Below, in pieces: positions 1 through 7,212 of a stretch of DNA of 64,000 bases (positions are counted from its first letter, which is position 1; each line of letters begins with the position of its first letter). The position numbers were made by a program, and so were the translations under genes. The stretch spans positions 62,001 to 126,000 of the forward strand of contig QHSL01000066.1 in the NCBI GenBank assembly GCA_003220435.1. The letters run 5' to 3'. Below the pieces are notes generated by a model. The model saw only the letters and a program-made list of their open reading frames with translations, ran no database searches and had not been told where the DNA came from. This stretch comes from Candidatus Rokuibacteriota bacterium. GTDB taxonomy: Bacteria > Methylomirabilota > Methylomirabilia > Rokubacteriales > CSP1-6.

Positions 1-215
1 GCCAGCTGAGGCGCTTCCTTCAGGGTCTTGGGGAACTTCGCGGAGTCGGTCACGACCTCCGGGCCTTCGAGCTTGCCGATCAAGCTGCTCTTGCCGACGC
101 CCTGGGCCAGCGCCCCGGCGGCGACGACGGCGCCCAGAGCCCCCACCACGAGAGCGGCGATGAGCCGGGACCGGAATTTGCGCGTATGCGGCCTCCGCCA
201 CCGAGGTTCCGTCAT
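1..215 (-). CDS. ABC transporter substrate-binding protein, N-terminal part (runs off left edge)
   Basis: Only the first 71 codons are present. From the ATG at 215 there is a basic n-region (RRPHTRKFRSR), a hydrophobic stretch of about 20 Ala/Val/Leu/Gly residues and an A-L-A-Q cleavage site near residue 38, so the product is exported. The mature start contains KLEGPEVVTD and then FPKTLKEAPQLA, which I recall from the N-termini of peptide-type (SBP_bac_5) solute receptors of uncultured soil bacteria. If right, it binds a peptide or similar solute in the periplasm for an importer encoded to the left of the window. The call rests on this short motif; the main domain cannot be seen. Confidence 0.5.
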   Translation of the reverse strand, partial: MTEPRWRRPHTRKFRSRLIAALVVGALGAVVAAGALAQGVGKSSLIGKLEGPEVVTDSAKFPKTLKEAPQL

Positions 216-451
216 GACGCCTCCCCTGATTTCGAGCGTTTTGGGACGGCGGGCTCGCGCCCCAGCCGGGGGCCGATTATCGAGACATTCGAGTCGCAAG
301 TCCAGGTTGTCTTGAGAGGGGGAGTGGCCCACTACCCCTGAGATGCTCGGACTTGGCTGGAATCGCGCCGTCCCGTAAGATACGCTGCCGCCGGGCCAGG
401 GGGCGATCGGCGTAATACTCGCGCGTCAAAATGGGAGTCGGGAGACACACC

Positions 452-1204
452 ATGCCAGTGTTCACGCGTCCGGATGCCGAGATCTACTACGAAGTCCACG
501 GATCGGGGTTCCCGCTGCTGCTCTTCGCGGCCGGGGGCCTGAAGTCGCAGCTCGACTACTGGCGGCAGAGCCCGAGCAACCCGTCGGCGCCGCCCCCGTG
601 GATGAACCCGATGGCCGATCTGAGCAGCAAGCTCACCGTGATCGGCATGGATCAGCGCAACGCCGGCAAGTCGCACGGCCTGCTGACGGAGACCCACGGC
701 TGGCACACCTTCGCGAGCGATCATCTGGCGCTGATGGACCATCTCGGCTTCCGCCGCTTCCACGTGATGGGCGGCTGCATCGGCGGCTCGTACTGCCTGT
801 CGCTCTGCGAGCTGGCGCCCGAGCGCATCACCGCCGCGGTCTTGCAGAACCCGATCGGCTTCCACGAGAACCGGGACACGTGGGACGACATCGTCACCGG
901 CTTCGCCAAGAAGATGCTCGCCGAGGATTCGAGCCTGACCGAGGCCACCATCAAGAAGTTCGGTCACAACTTGTTCGGCGGCGATTTCGTCTTCTCGGTG
1001 AGCCGCGAGTTCGTGCGCCGCTGCCGCACGCCGCTCTTGCTGCAGCCGGGCACCGACAAGCCGCACCCGGCCGAGACCAGCGCCGAGATCGCGAAGCTGG
1101 CCCCGAACCTCGAGATCCAGAAGGACTGGCGCGCGCCCACGCATCTGGCCGAGTCGATCCGCCGCGTCGGCGAGTTCCTGAGCCGCAACACGCCGACAGC
1201 TTAG
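452..1204 (+). CDS. alpha/beta hydrolase with cysteine in the nucleophile position
   Basis: A 250-residue alpha/beta-hydrolase-fold protein. The strand-turn MDQRNAG and the nucleophile elbow G-G-C-I-G (Cys109) are in the right order, and a His near the C-terminus (APTHLAE) can serve as catalytic base. The nucleophile is Cys rather than Ser, as in dienelactone hydrolases, so the substrate may be an ester or lactone; the exact one is unknown. ATG 452 is preferred over ATG 431 because a GGGAG/GGAG run lies 7-15 nt before it and the family begins at the MPVFTRPDAEIYYE strand. The M20 peptidase gene follows 8 bp downstream, so the two are probably co-transcribed. Confidence 0.8.
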   Translation: MPVFTRPDAEIYYEVHGSGFPLLLFAAGGLKSQLDYWRQSPSNPSAPPPWMNPMADLSSKLTVIGMDQRNAGKSHGLLTETHGWHTFASDHLALMDHLGFRRFHVMGGCIGGSYCLSLCELAPERITAAVLQNPIGFHENRDTWDDIVTGFAKKMLAEDSSLTEATIKKFGHNLFGGDFVFSVSREFVRRCRTPLLLQPGTDKPHPAETSAEIAKLAPNLEIQKDWRAPTHLAESIRRVGEFLSRNTPTA

Positions 1205-1212
1205 TCAGCGGC

Positions 1213-2553
1213 ATGAACGACGCGCTGACCGCGCAGACCGTCGAGCTGCTGCAGCAGCTCATCCGCAACCGGTGCGTGAACGACGGCACCGTCGCCTCCG
1301 GCCAGGAGGTGCGCACCAGCGACGTGCTGCGCGGCTATCTCGAAGGCAGCGGCCTCGACCTCGAAGTCTACGAGCCCGCCGGGGCGCCGGGCCGCACGAG
1401 CCTCGTGGCCCGCATCGAGGGCAGCGATCCGGCGGCGCCGACGCTGTGCCTGATGGGTCACACCGACGTCGTGCCGGTGACGCCCGAGCACTGGACGCGT
1501 GATCCCTTCGGCGGCGAGCTCGTGAACGGCGAGGTGTGGGGGCGCGGCGCGATCGACATGCTGAACCTGACGGCCTCCCAGGCCGTCGCCCTCAAGGCGC
1601 TGGCCCGGCGCGGGTGGCGACCGCGAGGCACGCTCGTGTATCTAGCGTGCGCCGACGAGGAGGCCGGTGGCGCGCTGGGCGCCGGCCACGTGTGCAAGCG
1701 CCACTGGGATTCGCTGCGGGCTGACTACCTGCTGACCGAGAACGGCGGCACCGTCAGCGCGCACGGCGGCGAGCTGAACGTCACCGTGCACGTCGGCGAG
1801 AAGGGCGTGGCGTGGCGCCGGCTTCGCGTGAAGGGCACCCCCGGCCACGGCTCGATGCCGTACGGCTCCGACAACGCGCTGGTCAAGGCCGCCCACGTGG
1901 TCTCGCGTCTGGCCGACTACCGGCCGGCGCCGTACCTCGACGACTTATGGCGCAACTTCGTCGGCTCGCTCGAGCTCGACCCGGCCGTCAAGGCCGCGCT
2001 GGGCGATCCCTCCCGCGTCGACGAGACGATCGCAACGCTGCCGGCGGGCCTGGCGCGCTTCGCGTGGTCGACCACGCACACGACGTTCTCGCCGAACATG
2101 TGCCGCGGCGGCGTGAAGACGAATGTGATTCCCGACACGGTCGATATCGAGGTCGACATCCGAACGATCCCCGGGGACAACGAGGACGAGGTGCGGCGGC
2201 ATATCGACAAGGCACTCGGCGATTTGTCCGAAGAAGTCGTCGTCGAGAAGCTCTTCTCCAAGCAGGCGTCGGTCTCGCCGACCGGGACGCCGCTCTGGGA
2301 CGTGCTGGGGCGGGTGGTCGGCGCGCACTACCCGGGTGCCAAGCTGCTGCCGCGCCTGATCGTCGGCTTCACCGACGCGCCGTACTTCCGCGAGCACGGC
2401 GCGGTCGCCTACGGCTTCGGCCTGTTCTCCCGCGCCCTGACCGCGGAGGCGATGTCAGGTCGCTTCCACGGCAACGACGAGAGGGTCGACGTCGACTCGC
2501 TGGCGCTTACGACGCAGGCCTGGCTCGACACCTGCGAGCTCTTTCTCTCGTAG
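1213..2553 (+). CDS. M20 family metallopeptidase / ArgE-DapE-like deacylase
   Basis: A 446-residue zinc-dependent amidohydrolase of the M20 family (aminoacylase, ArgE, DapE, carboxypeptidase G2). Metal ligands are visible: His83 in LMGHTDVVP, bridging Asp115 in WGRGAIDM, and the catalytic/metal Glu pair 149-150 in CADEEAGG; the dimerisation-domain Gly/His motif is KGTPGHGSMPYG. The protein has no signal peptide and should act in the cytoplasm on an N-acyl amino acid or small peptide; the sequence does not decide which. It follows the hydrolase gene by 8 bp. The ATG at 1213 gives the normal family length, and a longer reading upstream would only run through the previous gene in another frame. 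Confidence 0.85.
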   Translation: MNDALTAQTVELLQQLIRNRCVNDGTVASGQEVRTSDVLRGYLEGSGLDLEVYEPAGAPGRTSLVARIEGSDPAAPTLCLMGHTDVVPVTPEHWTRDPFGGELVNGEVWGRGAIDMLNLTASQAVALKALARRGWRPRGTLVYLACADEEAGGALGAGHVCKRHWDSLRADYLLTENGGTVSAHGGELNVTVHVGEKGVAWRRLRVKGTPGHGSMPYGSDNALVKAAHVVSRLADYRPAPYLDDLWRNFVGSLELDPAVKAALGDPSRVDETIATLPAGLARFAWSTTHTTFSPNMCRGGVKTNVIPDTVDIEVDIRTIPGDNEDEVRRHIDKALGDLSEEVVVEKLFSKQASVSPTGTPLWDVLGRVVGAHYPGAKLLPRLIVGFTDAPYFREHGAVAYGFGLFSRALTAEAMSGRFHGNDERVDVDSLALTTQAWLDTCELFLS

Positions 2554-2639
2554 CCCGGCGGGCGCGAGACGTCGCCACGACGGGAGGGCGCGATCACACG
2601 CTGCCGCGCCCCCACGCCGCACTGCGCCGGCGTCAGCGG

Positions 2640-2945
2640 CTACGCGCCGACGTCGGTGTACTTCACGTCGCAGCGATACGTCTTGTACTCACCGACGAAG
2701 AATGGCTGGAGCGGAGCCATGATCTCCCGATAGAGCGCGCTCTGCTCGTAGGCCTGCATGTCCGCGGTGTTGTCCCACAGGCTCACCGCGAATCCCGTGT
2801 CCTTGTCCGCCTCGTCCTGGGCCAGCCAGCGGCCGCGCAGCCCCTTGAGGCTCTTGCCTTTGGTGAGGACATTCTCCCGGTAGGTGCGCTCGAAGTCCTT
2901 CCATGCGCCAGCGCGAAGCTTGCCCCACGTAATGCGGATCACCAT
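2640..2945 (-). CDS. antibiotic biosynthesis monooxygenase-like (dimeric alpha/beta barrel) protein
   Basis: A 101-residue protein that starts with the strand VIRITWGKLRAG and contains the GLRGRWLAQDE and VSLWDNTADMQAYEQS segments typical of ABM-type ferredoxin-like domains, which dimerise to form a small barrel. Members include cofactor-free monooxygenases and many proteins of unknown job. A strong ribosome site (CAGGAGG, 6 nt before ATG 2945) fixes the start. The helix-hairpin-helix gene lies just upstream on the same strand (14 bp gap), so they form a small operon. Confidence 0.65.
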   Translation of the reverse strand: MVIRITWGKLRAGAWKDFERTYRENVLTKGKSLKGLRGRWLAQDEADKDTGFAVSLWDNTADMQAYEQSALYREIMAPLQPFFVGEYKTYRCDVKYTDVGA

Positions 2946-2959
2946 GGCTGACCTCCTGT

Positions 2960-3193
2960 CTACGCGCCCGGTGCTTCGGGAGCGGTGCTGTCCGAGGGAA
3001 TGAACTCCACACGCTCCCACATCGCCTCGGAGACGGGCCACATTCCCAGGATTTTCGCGAGCTGGCTCGCATCCTGGATGGGCCCGTGTTCGGCGCGAAA
3101 CGTGAGAATTGCCCGGACCTGCTCGGGACCGACGCCCGGGAGCTCCAGAAGCTCCGCCGGATTCGCCTGATTGACCCTCACCTTGTTCGACAT
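2960..3193 (-). CDS. small helix-hairpin-helix protein (ComEA-like HhH)
   Basis: A 77-residue protein whose residues 6-60 form a ComEA-type helix-hairpin-helix unit: VNQANPAELLELPGVGPEQ followed by the second hairpin. Such domains bind DNA non-specifically or act as protein scaffolds. There is no signal peptide or membrane anchor, so a competence role like that of ComEA is not supported. Start ATG 3193 has AAAGGAGG 6 nt upstream. It sits at the head of a two-gene unit with the ABM-like protein. Confidence 0.75.
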   Translation of the reverse strand: MSNKVRVNQANPAELLELPGVGPEQVRAILTFRAEHGPIQDASQLAKILGMWPVSEAMWERVEFIPSDSTAPEAPGA

Positions 3194-3329
3194 GGGCGCC
3201 TCCTTTACGACACGAAAGGCCCCTATCAGTCCGAGCTCGGCGGAGCGGTCTCCGATGCCCCCGAGAGTCAGCGCAAACGGGCCCGCCGTCAAGTACCTTG
3301 CGGCGAGATTCGGACCGCTACGCTCGGCT

Positions 3330-4175
3330 CTAGTCGCCGACCGCGGCGAGGACGGCGGGCAGCGCGGCCAGCACTTCCTGCAGGCACCGCCGAACGCGCG
3401 CGATGTTCGCGTCGGCCTTCAGAGGGATCTCGCCCCGCGACACCTGAGCGATGAACTCGTCACGGGTGGTCGTCATCAGCAGCGACGCGTTGACCTCGAG
3501 CTGGAGCGCGTGGACGCGGCGGGTCCGGGGCTGGCCGAACGTGGCCACGATGTTGCCGCCGGAGTAGCCGCTGACGTTCTGGTGCACCTCGAAGCCGTGG
3601 CGCGTGAAGATCTCGGCCACCGTCGCCGCCAGCCGGGGGGCGCACGTCGTATCGTGGCGGGTGCCAATGATGACCTGATGGTCCTTCATCCGCCGCGGGC
3701 TCCCGGTGTGGCCGTCGAGCAGCAGCACGTGGCCGTGGGCGCGATAGAGCTCGACGAGCAGCCGCTCCAGCGTCGCGTAGTAGGGATCGTAGAGCGCCCG
3801 TAAGCGCTCCTCGAGATCGCTGAGTGCCAGCGGCTGCCGGAAGATGGGCACGTCGCGCATGGTGTGGGTGCGCACCACCCCGCGCCGCGAGCGCACCTCG
3901 CCGTCCTGATGCTCGAAGTCGTCGCGGCGGCGGTTGACGTCGACGAATATGCGCGAGAACGGTGTGGTGAGGACGGTCGCGCCGTGCTCGTGCAGGTCGC
4001 TGTAGAGATCGCCCACGAAGGTGTCGGCGAAGCCGTAGGCGAAGGTCTCGAACCACGGCTCGCTATAGTCCTCGCGGGTGACGTGAGGGAGCGGCTGCGT
4101 GCCGTAGTGGGGCACGCTCACCAGCACCGGTGTGCACTTCGCCGGCGCGGGATGTCGGATGATCGGGAAGTCCAT
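3330..4175 (-). CDS. N-formylglutamate amidohydrolase family protein
   Basis: A 281-residue member of the FGase (HutG/N-formylglutamate amidohydrolase) family, recognised by the opening VLVSVPHYGTQPLP, the FVDVNRRRDD segment, the metal-site LLLDGHTGSPRRM motif and the LQLEVNASLLM strand near the C-terminus. The classical reaction hydrolyses N-formyl-L-glutamate to formate and glutamate in histidine degradation. No other hut gene is nearby, and the family also contains enzymes on other N-acyl amino acids, so the substrate is open. The gene stands alone between an HhH gene and an SDR gene on the same strand, with gaps of 136 and 63 bp. Confidence 0.8.
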   Translation of the reverse strand: MDFPIIRHPAPAKCTPVLVSVPHYGTQPLPHVTREDYSEPWFETFAYGFADTFVGDLYSDLHEHGATVLTTPFSRIFVDVNRRRDDFEHQDGEVRSRRGVVRTHTMRDVPIFRQPLALSDLEERLRALYDPYYATLERLLVELYRAHGHVLLLDGHTGSPRRMKDHQVIIGTRHDTTCAPRLAATVAEIFTRHGFEVHQNVSGYSGGNIVATFGQPRTRRVHALQLEVNASLLMTTTRDEFIAQVSRGEIPLKADANIARVRRCLQEVLAALPAVLAAVGD

Positions 4176-4238
4176 GATTCGCTGCGCCTCGGTCGGCGGG
4201 GCTCGAGGCCCCGCGACGACGTGCGGCGCACACTCTAT

Positions 4239-5024
4239 TTAGATCACGACCGACTTGCTTCCGTCGACCACCAGCGCCGCGCCGTTCACGTAGGTGGCCC
4301 GTTCGGAGACCAGGAAGCAGACCGCGTCGCCGATGTCGTCGATCGCGCCCAGGCGGCCCGACGGGATCGTCTTGACGAGCTGATCCAGGACGTCGGCGGG
4401 TGTGGCGCCCTGAGCGGCTGCGGTCGCCTTCAGGAGCTGATCGCCCCTGGCGGTCTGGATGCGCCCAGGCGCCAGGCTGTTGACCCGGATGTTCAGCGGT
4501 CCGAGCTCGATCGACAGCTCCTTGCTGAACATCCGGAGCGCGGCATTGCAGGCGCTGCCCGGCGTGTGCAGGGGGACGGCCTGCTGCGTCGTGCCCGTGA
4601 TGTTGACGATCGCACCGCCGCCGCGGCGCCGCATGTGGGGGATGGCGGCCTTCGCACACCGGATGTAGCCCAGGAGCTTGCCGTTGATCGCATCGACGAA
4701 GGCCTCGTCCGGGAGATCGACGAACGGCCCGAAGGTCGAGGCGCCGGCGTTGTTGACCAGGATATCGACCCCGCCCAGCCGCTGGGCCGCCTGGTCGACG
4801 AAGCCCCGGCAGCCGTCGAGGGTTCGTAGATCGGCGGCGATCGGCACGATCTGCATGCCGGTGGCCCGGGCGATCTCGGCCGCCGTCTCCTTCAGCTTCG
4901 ACTCGGTCCGGGCGCAGATGGCGACGCGCACCCCCTCGTCGGCCAGCTTGCGCGCGATCGCGCTGCCGATGCCCTCGCTGGCGCCCGTCACCAGCGCGGT
5001 CTTGCCCTTGAGTCCCAACTCCAT
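4239..5024 (-). CDS. SDR family protein lacking the usual catalytic Tyr-Lys pair
   Basis: A 261-residue Rossmann-fold SDR. The dinucleotide motif GASEGIG (near residue 14), the NNAG motif and the C-terminal GAALVVDGSKS are intact. Where YxxxK is expected the sequence reads GSACNAAL, so Tyr is Gly and Lys is Asn; this 'NAAL' subgroup is known among divergent SDRs. It may still bind NAD(P) but the usual proton-relay chemistry is doubtful. ATG 5024 has GAGGAGG a short way upstream; a longer reading to 5087 would overlap the divergent neighbour's control region. It is transcribed away from the 2-hydroxyacid dehydrogenase gene. Confidence 0.8.
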   Translation of the reverse strand: MELGLKGKTALVTGASEGIGSAIARKLADEGVRVAICARTESKLKETAAEIARATGMQIVPIAADLRTLDGCRGFVDQAAQRLGGVDILVNNAGASTFGPFVDLPDEAFVDAINGKLLGYIRCAKAAIPHMRRRGGGAIVNITGTTQQAVPLHTPGSACNAALRMFSKELSIELGPLNIRVNSLAPGRIQTARGDQLLKATAAAQGATPADVLDQLVKTIPSGRLGAIDDIGDAVCFLVSERATYVNGAALVVDGSKSVVI

Positions 5025-5041
5025 CGTGTTTCCTCCTCGTG

Positions 5042-5047
5042 TACACT
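5042..5047 (+). promoter_or_regulatory. possible -10 box (TACACT) for the 2-hydroxyacid dehydrogenase gene
   Basis: TACACT stands in the 61-bp divergent gap, 38 nt before ATG 5086, in otherwise GC-rich DNA. No convincing -35 box is visible. A purine-rich CCGGAGCC stretch before the ATG can serve as ribosome site. Confidence 0.3.
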
Positions 5048-5085
5048 GCCCGGACGATGCCGCTCGACCCCAGACCGGAGCCATC

Positions 5086-6156
5086 ATGACCGACCAGCCC
5101 TTCCACGTCTACGTCATCCAGGGGCGCGGTCTGCGCGACTTCGGCGACTGCCAGGCCGCGCTCGACCACGTGCCCGCACGCATGCTCTCGCTGCCGTACA
5201 TCGCCGCCGAGGACGAGCTGATCGCGCGCGCGCGCGACGCCGACGCCCTCGTCGTCTCGTTCTCGCCGGTGACCCGCGGCGTGATGAGCGCGATCGAGGG
5301 GCTCAAGACCGTGGTGCGCACCGGCGTCGGATACGACGTCATCGACGTGCCCGCCGCCACCGAGCTCGGCGTGATCGTGGTGAACATCCCCGACCTCTGG
5401 GTGCGCGAGGTCGCCAACCACGCGCTCGCCCTGCTCCTGGCGTGGAACCGCAAGATCCTCACCATGGACCGGCAGGTGCGCCTGGGCGTGTGGAGCGGGG
5501 CGGTGCCCGGCGCCCACACCGGGGCGCTCCACGGCGAGACCGTCGGCATCGTCGGCCTGGGCAACATCGGGAGCGCGTTCGCGCGTCGCGTGGCGGCGTT
5601 CGAGACCAGGGTGATCGCGTGCGATCCGTACGTGGACGACTCGCGCTTCGCCGCGCTCGGTGTCGAGCGCGTCTCCCTCGAGACTCTGGCCGAGCGCTCC
5701 GACTACGTCTCGGTGCACACGCTGCTGAACGCGGAGACGCATCATTTGATCGGCGAGTCGTTCTTCCGCCGGATGAAACCGACGGCGATCCTCATCAACA
5801 CTTCGCGAGGCCCGGTGGTCGACGAGCAGGCGCTGACTCGGGCGCTCGAGGCCAAGCGCCTCGCGGGCGCCGCGCTCGATGTGTGGGAGGAGGAGCCGGT
5901 CGCCGGCGACAACCCGCTGCTGAAGATGGACAACGTCATCGCCACGTCGCACGCCGCCTACTTCTCCTCGGCCGCGGTCGCCCAGGTGCCGCGGCGATGT
6001 GGCGAGGAGATCGCGCGCGTCCTCACCGGGCAGCGCCCCCTCAACGTGGTGAATCCCGAAGTCTACGCGCCCGGCGCGGCGCGCCGCGCCGCAGGGGTGG
6101 TGCGCGCCGCAGGCCGTCGCGGGGCAGGGGCCCCGCCGGCCGAGGCGAGCCTATGA
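5086..6156 (+). CDS. D-isomer-specific 2-hydroxyacid dehydrogenase (CtBP-like)
   Basis: A 356-residue NAD-dependent dehydrogenase. The NAD-binding motif GLGNIG is at 157-162, the substrate Arg in NTSRGPVVDE near 240, the catalytic Glu in DVWEEEPV near 269 and the catalytic His in TSHAAYFS near 288, so the active site is complete. It should interconvert a 2-oxo acid and a D-2-hydroxy acid. The last 25 or so residues (RRAAGVVRAAGRRG and on) are not family sequence: they are translated from the dispersed palindromic repeat at 6104-6147, which supplied the stop at 6154-6156. The real domain ends near NPEVYAPG. Divergent from the SDR gene. Confidence 0.85.
   Translation: MTDQPFHVYVIQGRGLRDFGDCQAALDHVPARMLSLPYIAAEDELIARARDADALVVSFSPVTRGVMSAIEGLKTVVRTGVGYDVIDVPAATELGVIVVNIPDLWVREVANHALALLLAWNRKILTMDRQVRLGVWSGAVPGAHTGALHGETVGIVGLGNIGSAFARRVAAFETRVIACDPYVDDSRFAALGVERVSLETLAERSDYVSVHTLLNAETHHLIGESFFRRMKPTAILINTSRGPVVDEQALTRALEAKRLAGAALDVWEEEPVAGDNPLLKMDNVIATSHAAYFSSAAVAQVPRRCGEEIARVLTGQRPLNVVNPEVYAPGAARRAAGVVRAAGRRGAGAPPAEASL
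6104..6147 (-). repeat. palindromic repeat family 1, copy A1 (inside 3' end of dehydrogenase gene)
   Basis: In minus orientation this matches the consensus: an outer arm GCGCC..GGCGC, a middle arm GGCCG..CGGCC and an inner stem GCGGGGC..GCCCCGC (here with a T/A variant) around a 4-nt loop. A second copy follows after a 64-bp period. It is translated as the C-terminal tail of the dehydrogenase. Confidence 0.85.
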
Positions 6157-6167
6157 AGGGGTGGTGC

Positions 6168-6211
6168 GCGCCGCAGGCCGTCGCGGGGCGGGGGCCCCGC
6201 CGGCCGAGGCG
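6168..6211 (-). repeat. palindromic repeat family 1, copy A2
   Basis: Second tandem copy of the family-1 repeat, offset 64 bp from A1 and nearly identical over the whole unit, including the GAGCCTAT flank. It lies between the dehydrogenase stop and the ribosome site of the nitroreductase-like gene. Confidence 0.85.
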
Positions 6212-6237
6212 AGCCTATAAAAAGGGGAGGTAGCGAC

Positions 6238-6675
6238 ATGTCGACCGTCCGACCCGGACCCGGAGGCCGGCCGCCAGGCTGGCAGCAGGCGCACGCGAAG
6301 CGATATCTCGAGACCGGCGGCCGCGAGGGACACATCTGGGAGGGCGTCACGACGTTGCTGCTGACGACGACCGGCCGGCGCTCCGGCCAGCCGCGGACCA
6401 CGCCGCTGATCTACGGCCGCGCCGGCGATCGTTACCTGGTCGTCGCCTCGCGCGGCGGTGCGCCGGCGCACCCGGACTGGTACCAGAACCTCGTCGCGCA
6501 GCCGGAGGTGTACGTGCAGGTGATGGCCGACCGCTTCAAGGCGCGCGCCCGCACCGCGTCGTCGGCGGAGAAGCCGGCGCTGTGGAAGACGATGACCGCG
6601 ATCTGGCCGCCGTACGAGGAGTATCAGGCGCGGACGACGCGCGAGATCCCGGTGGTCATTCTGGAGCGGGTCTAG
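6238..6675 (+). CDS. deazaflavin (F420)-dependent nitroreductase family protein
   Basis: A 145-residue split-barrel protein of the Ddn/deazaflavin-dependent nitroreductase family: residues 39-55 (TLLLTTTGRRSGQPRTTPL) are the family hallmark, followed by YLVVASRGG and HPDWYQNLVAQPEV. Relatives use reduced F420 to reduce quinones or nitro compounds. Together with the LLM-type genes in the window this suggests the organism makes F420. ATG 6238 has GGGGAGG 8 nt upstream. The 3' end overlaps the convergent next gene by 4 bp. Confidence 0.85.
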   Translation: MSTVRPGPGGRPPGWQQAHAKRYLETGGREGHIWEGVTTLLLTTTGRRSGQPRTTPLIYGRAGDRYLVVASRGGAPAHPDWYQNLVAQPEVYVQVMADRFKARARTASSAEKPALWKTMTAIWPPYEEYQARTTREIPVVILERV

Positions 6676-7181
6676 CTCAGCAGCCGAGGGCCGATCGGCT
6701 TCAGCACCCGGACGCCCGGCGCGCCCACGAGCCGATCCGCCGCCGCCGGCGGCATCACCGCGAGTCCGCGTCGTCGCACGCTGCGGTCGAGGCCGACCGC
6801 TTCCATCCACTGCACCGGCGCGTGATCCCCGAGCGTCGACGGGGTGCCGTCCTCCACTACCACCAGCCGTGCGTCTGCCGGGACGTCCGGGCTCCGGTCC
6901 ATCGCGAACAGGTTGCGGTGCCAGTTGCTCATCTTCGCCTGCCACTCGCCGGTGTTGGAGGGCCCGGGCTTCGTTTTGTAGATGGGGCCCGCGAAGATAT
7001 CGGCCGAGTCGACCTGGTGCAGGGCGACGAACGGGGACGACGTCGCATGAATCGCCTCGAAGCGCTGGCTGGCGCGAAAGCCCGGGATCGACAGGAGCCG
7101 GTGCTGGTGGCTCGTGTACCAGGCGTCCCATTCGGCGCGCCGCGCGTTGTCCAGCAGCGCCATCTCGACCATATAGATCAT
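6672..7181 (-). CDS. uncharacterised protein with EthD/DUF4286-like ferredoxin fold
   Basis: 169 residues, unknown function. The N-terminal half (MIYMVEMALLDN, then EWDAWYTSHQHRLLSIPGF) looks like the dimeric alpha/beta-barrel fold of small EthD/DUF4286-like proteins: a strand, an acidic helix, then a His-containing turn and PGF. It shares this plan with the two-unit protein at 25514-26146. The C-terminal 60 residues match nothing I know. It follows the amidohydrolase at 7213-8178 on the same strand (31 bp gap), so a shared role in breaking down a small compound is plausible. Confidence 0.55.
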   Translation of the reverse strand: MIYMVEMALLDNARRAEWDAWYTSHQHRLLSIPGFRASQRFEAIHATSSPFVALHQVDSADIFAGPIYKTKPGPSNTGEWQAKMSNWHRNLFAMDRSPDVPADARLVVVEDGTPSTLGDHAPVQWMEAVGLDRSVRRRGLAVMPPAAADRLVGAPGVRVLKPIGPRLLS

Positions 7182-7212
7182 GCGCGCGCGCTCCTTTGGC
7201 CGCGTCTCGTGC

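Noticed and set aside
4063-5952. Minus-strand frame of 629 codons opposite the SDR and dehydrogenase genes
   Set aside because: It is an Arg/Gly/His-rich antisense shadow of two well-supported genes; high GC content keeps such frames open.
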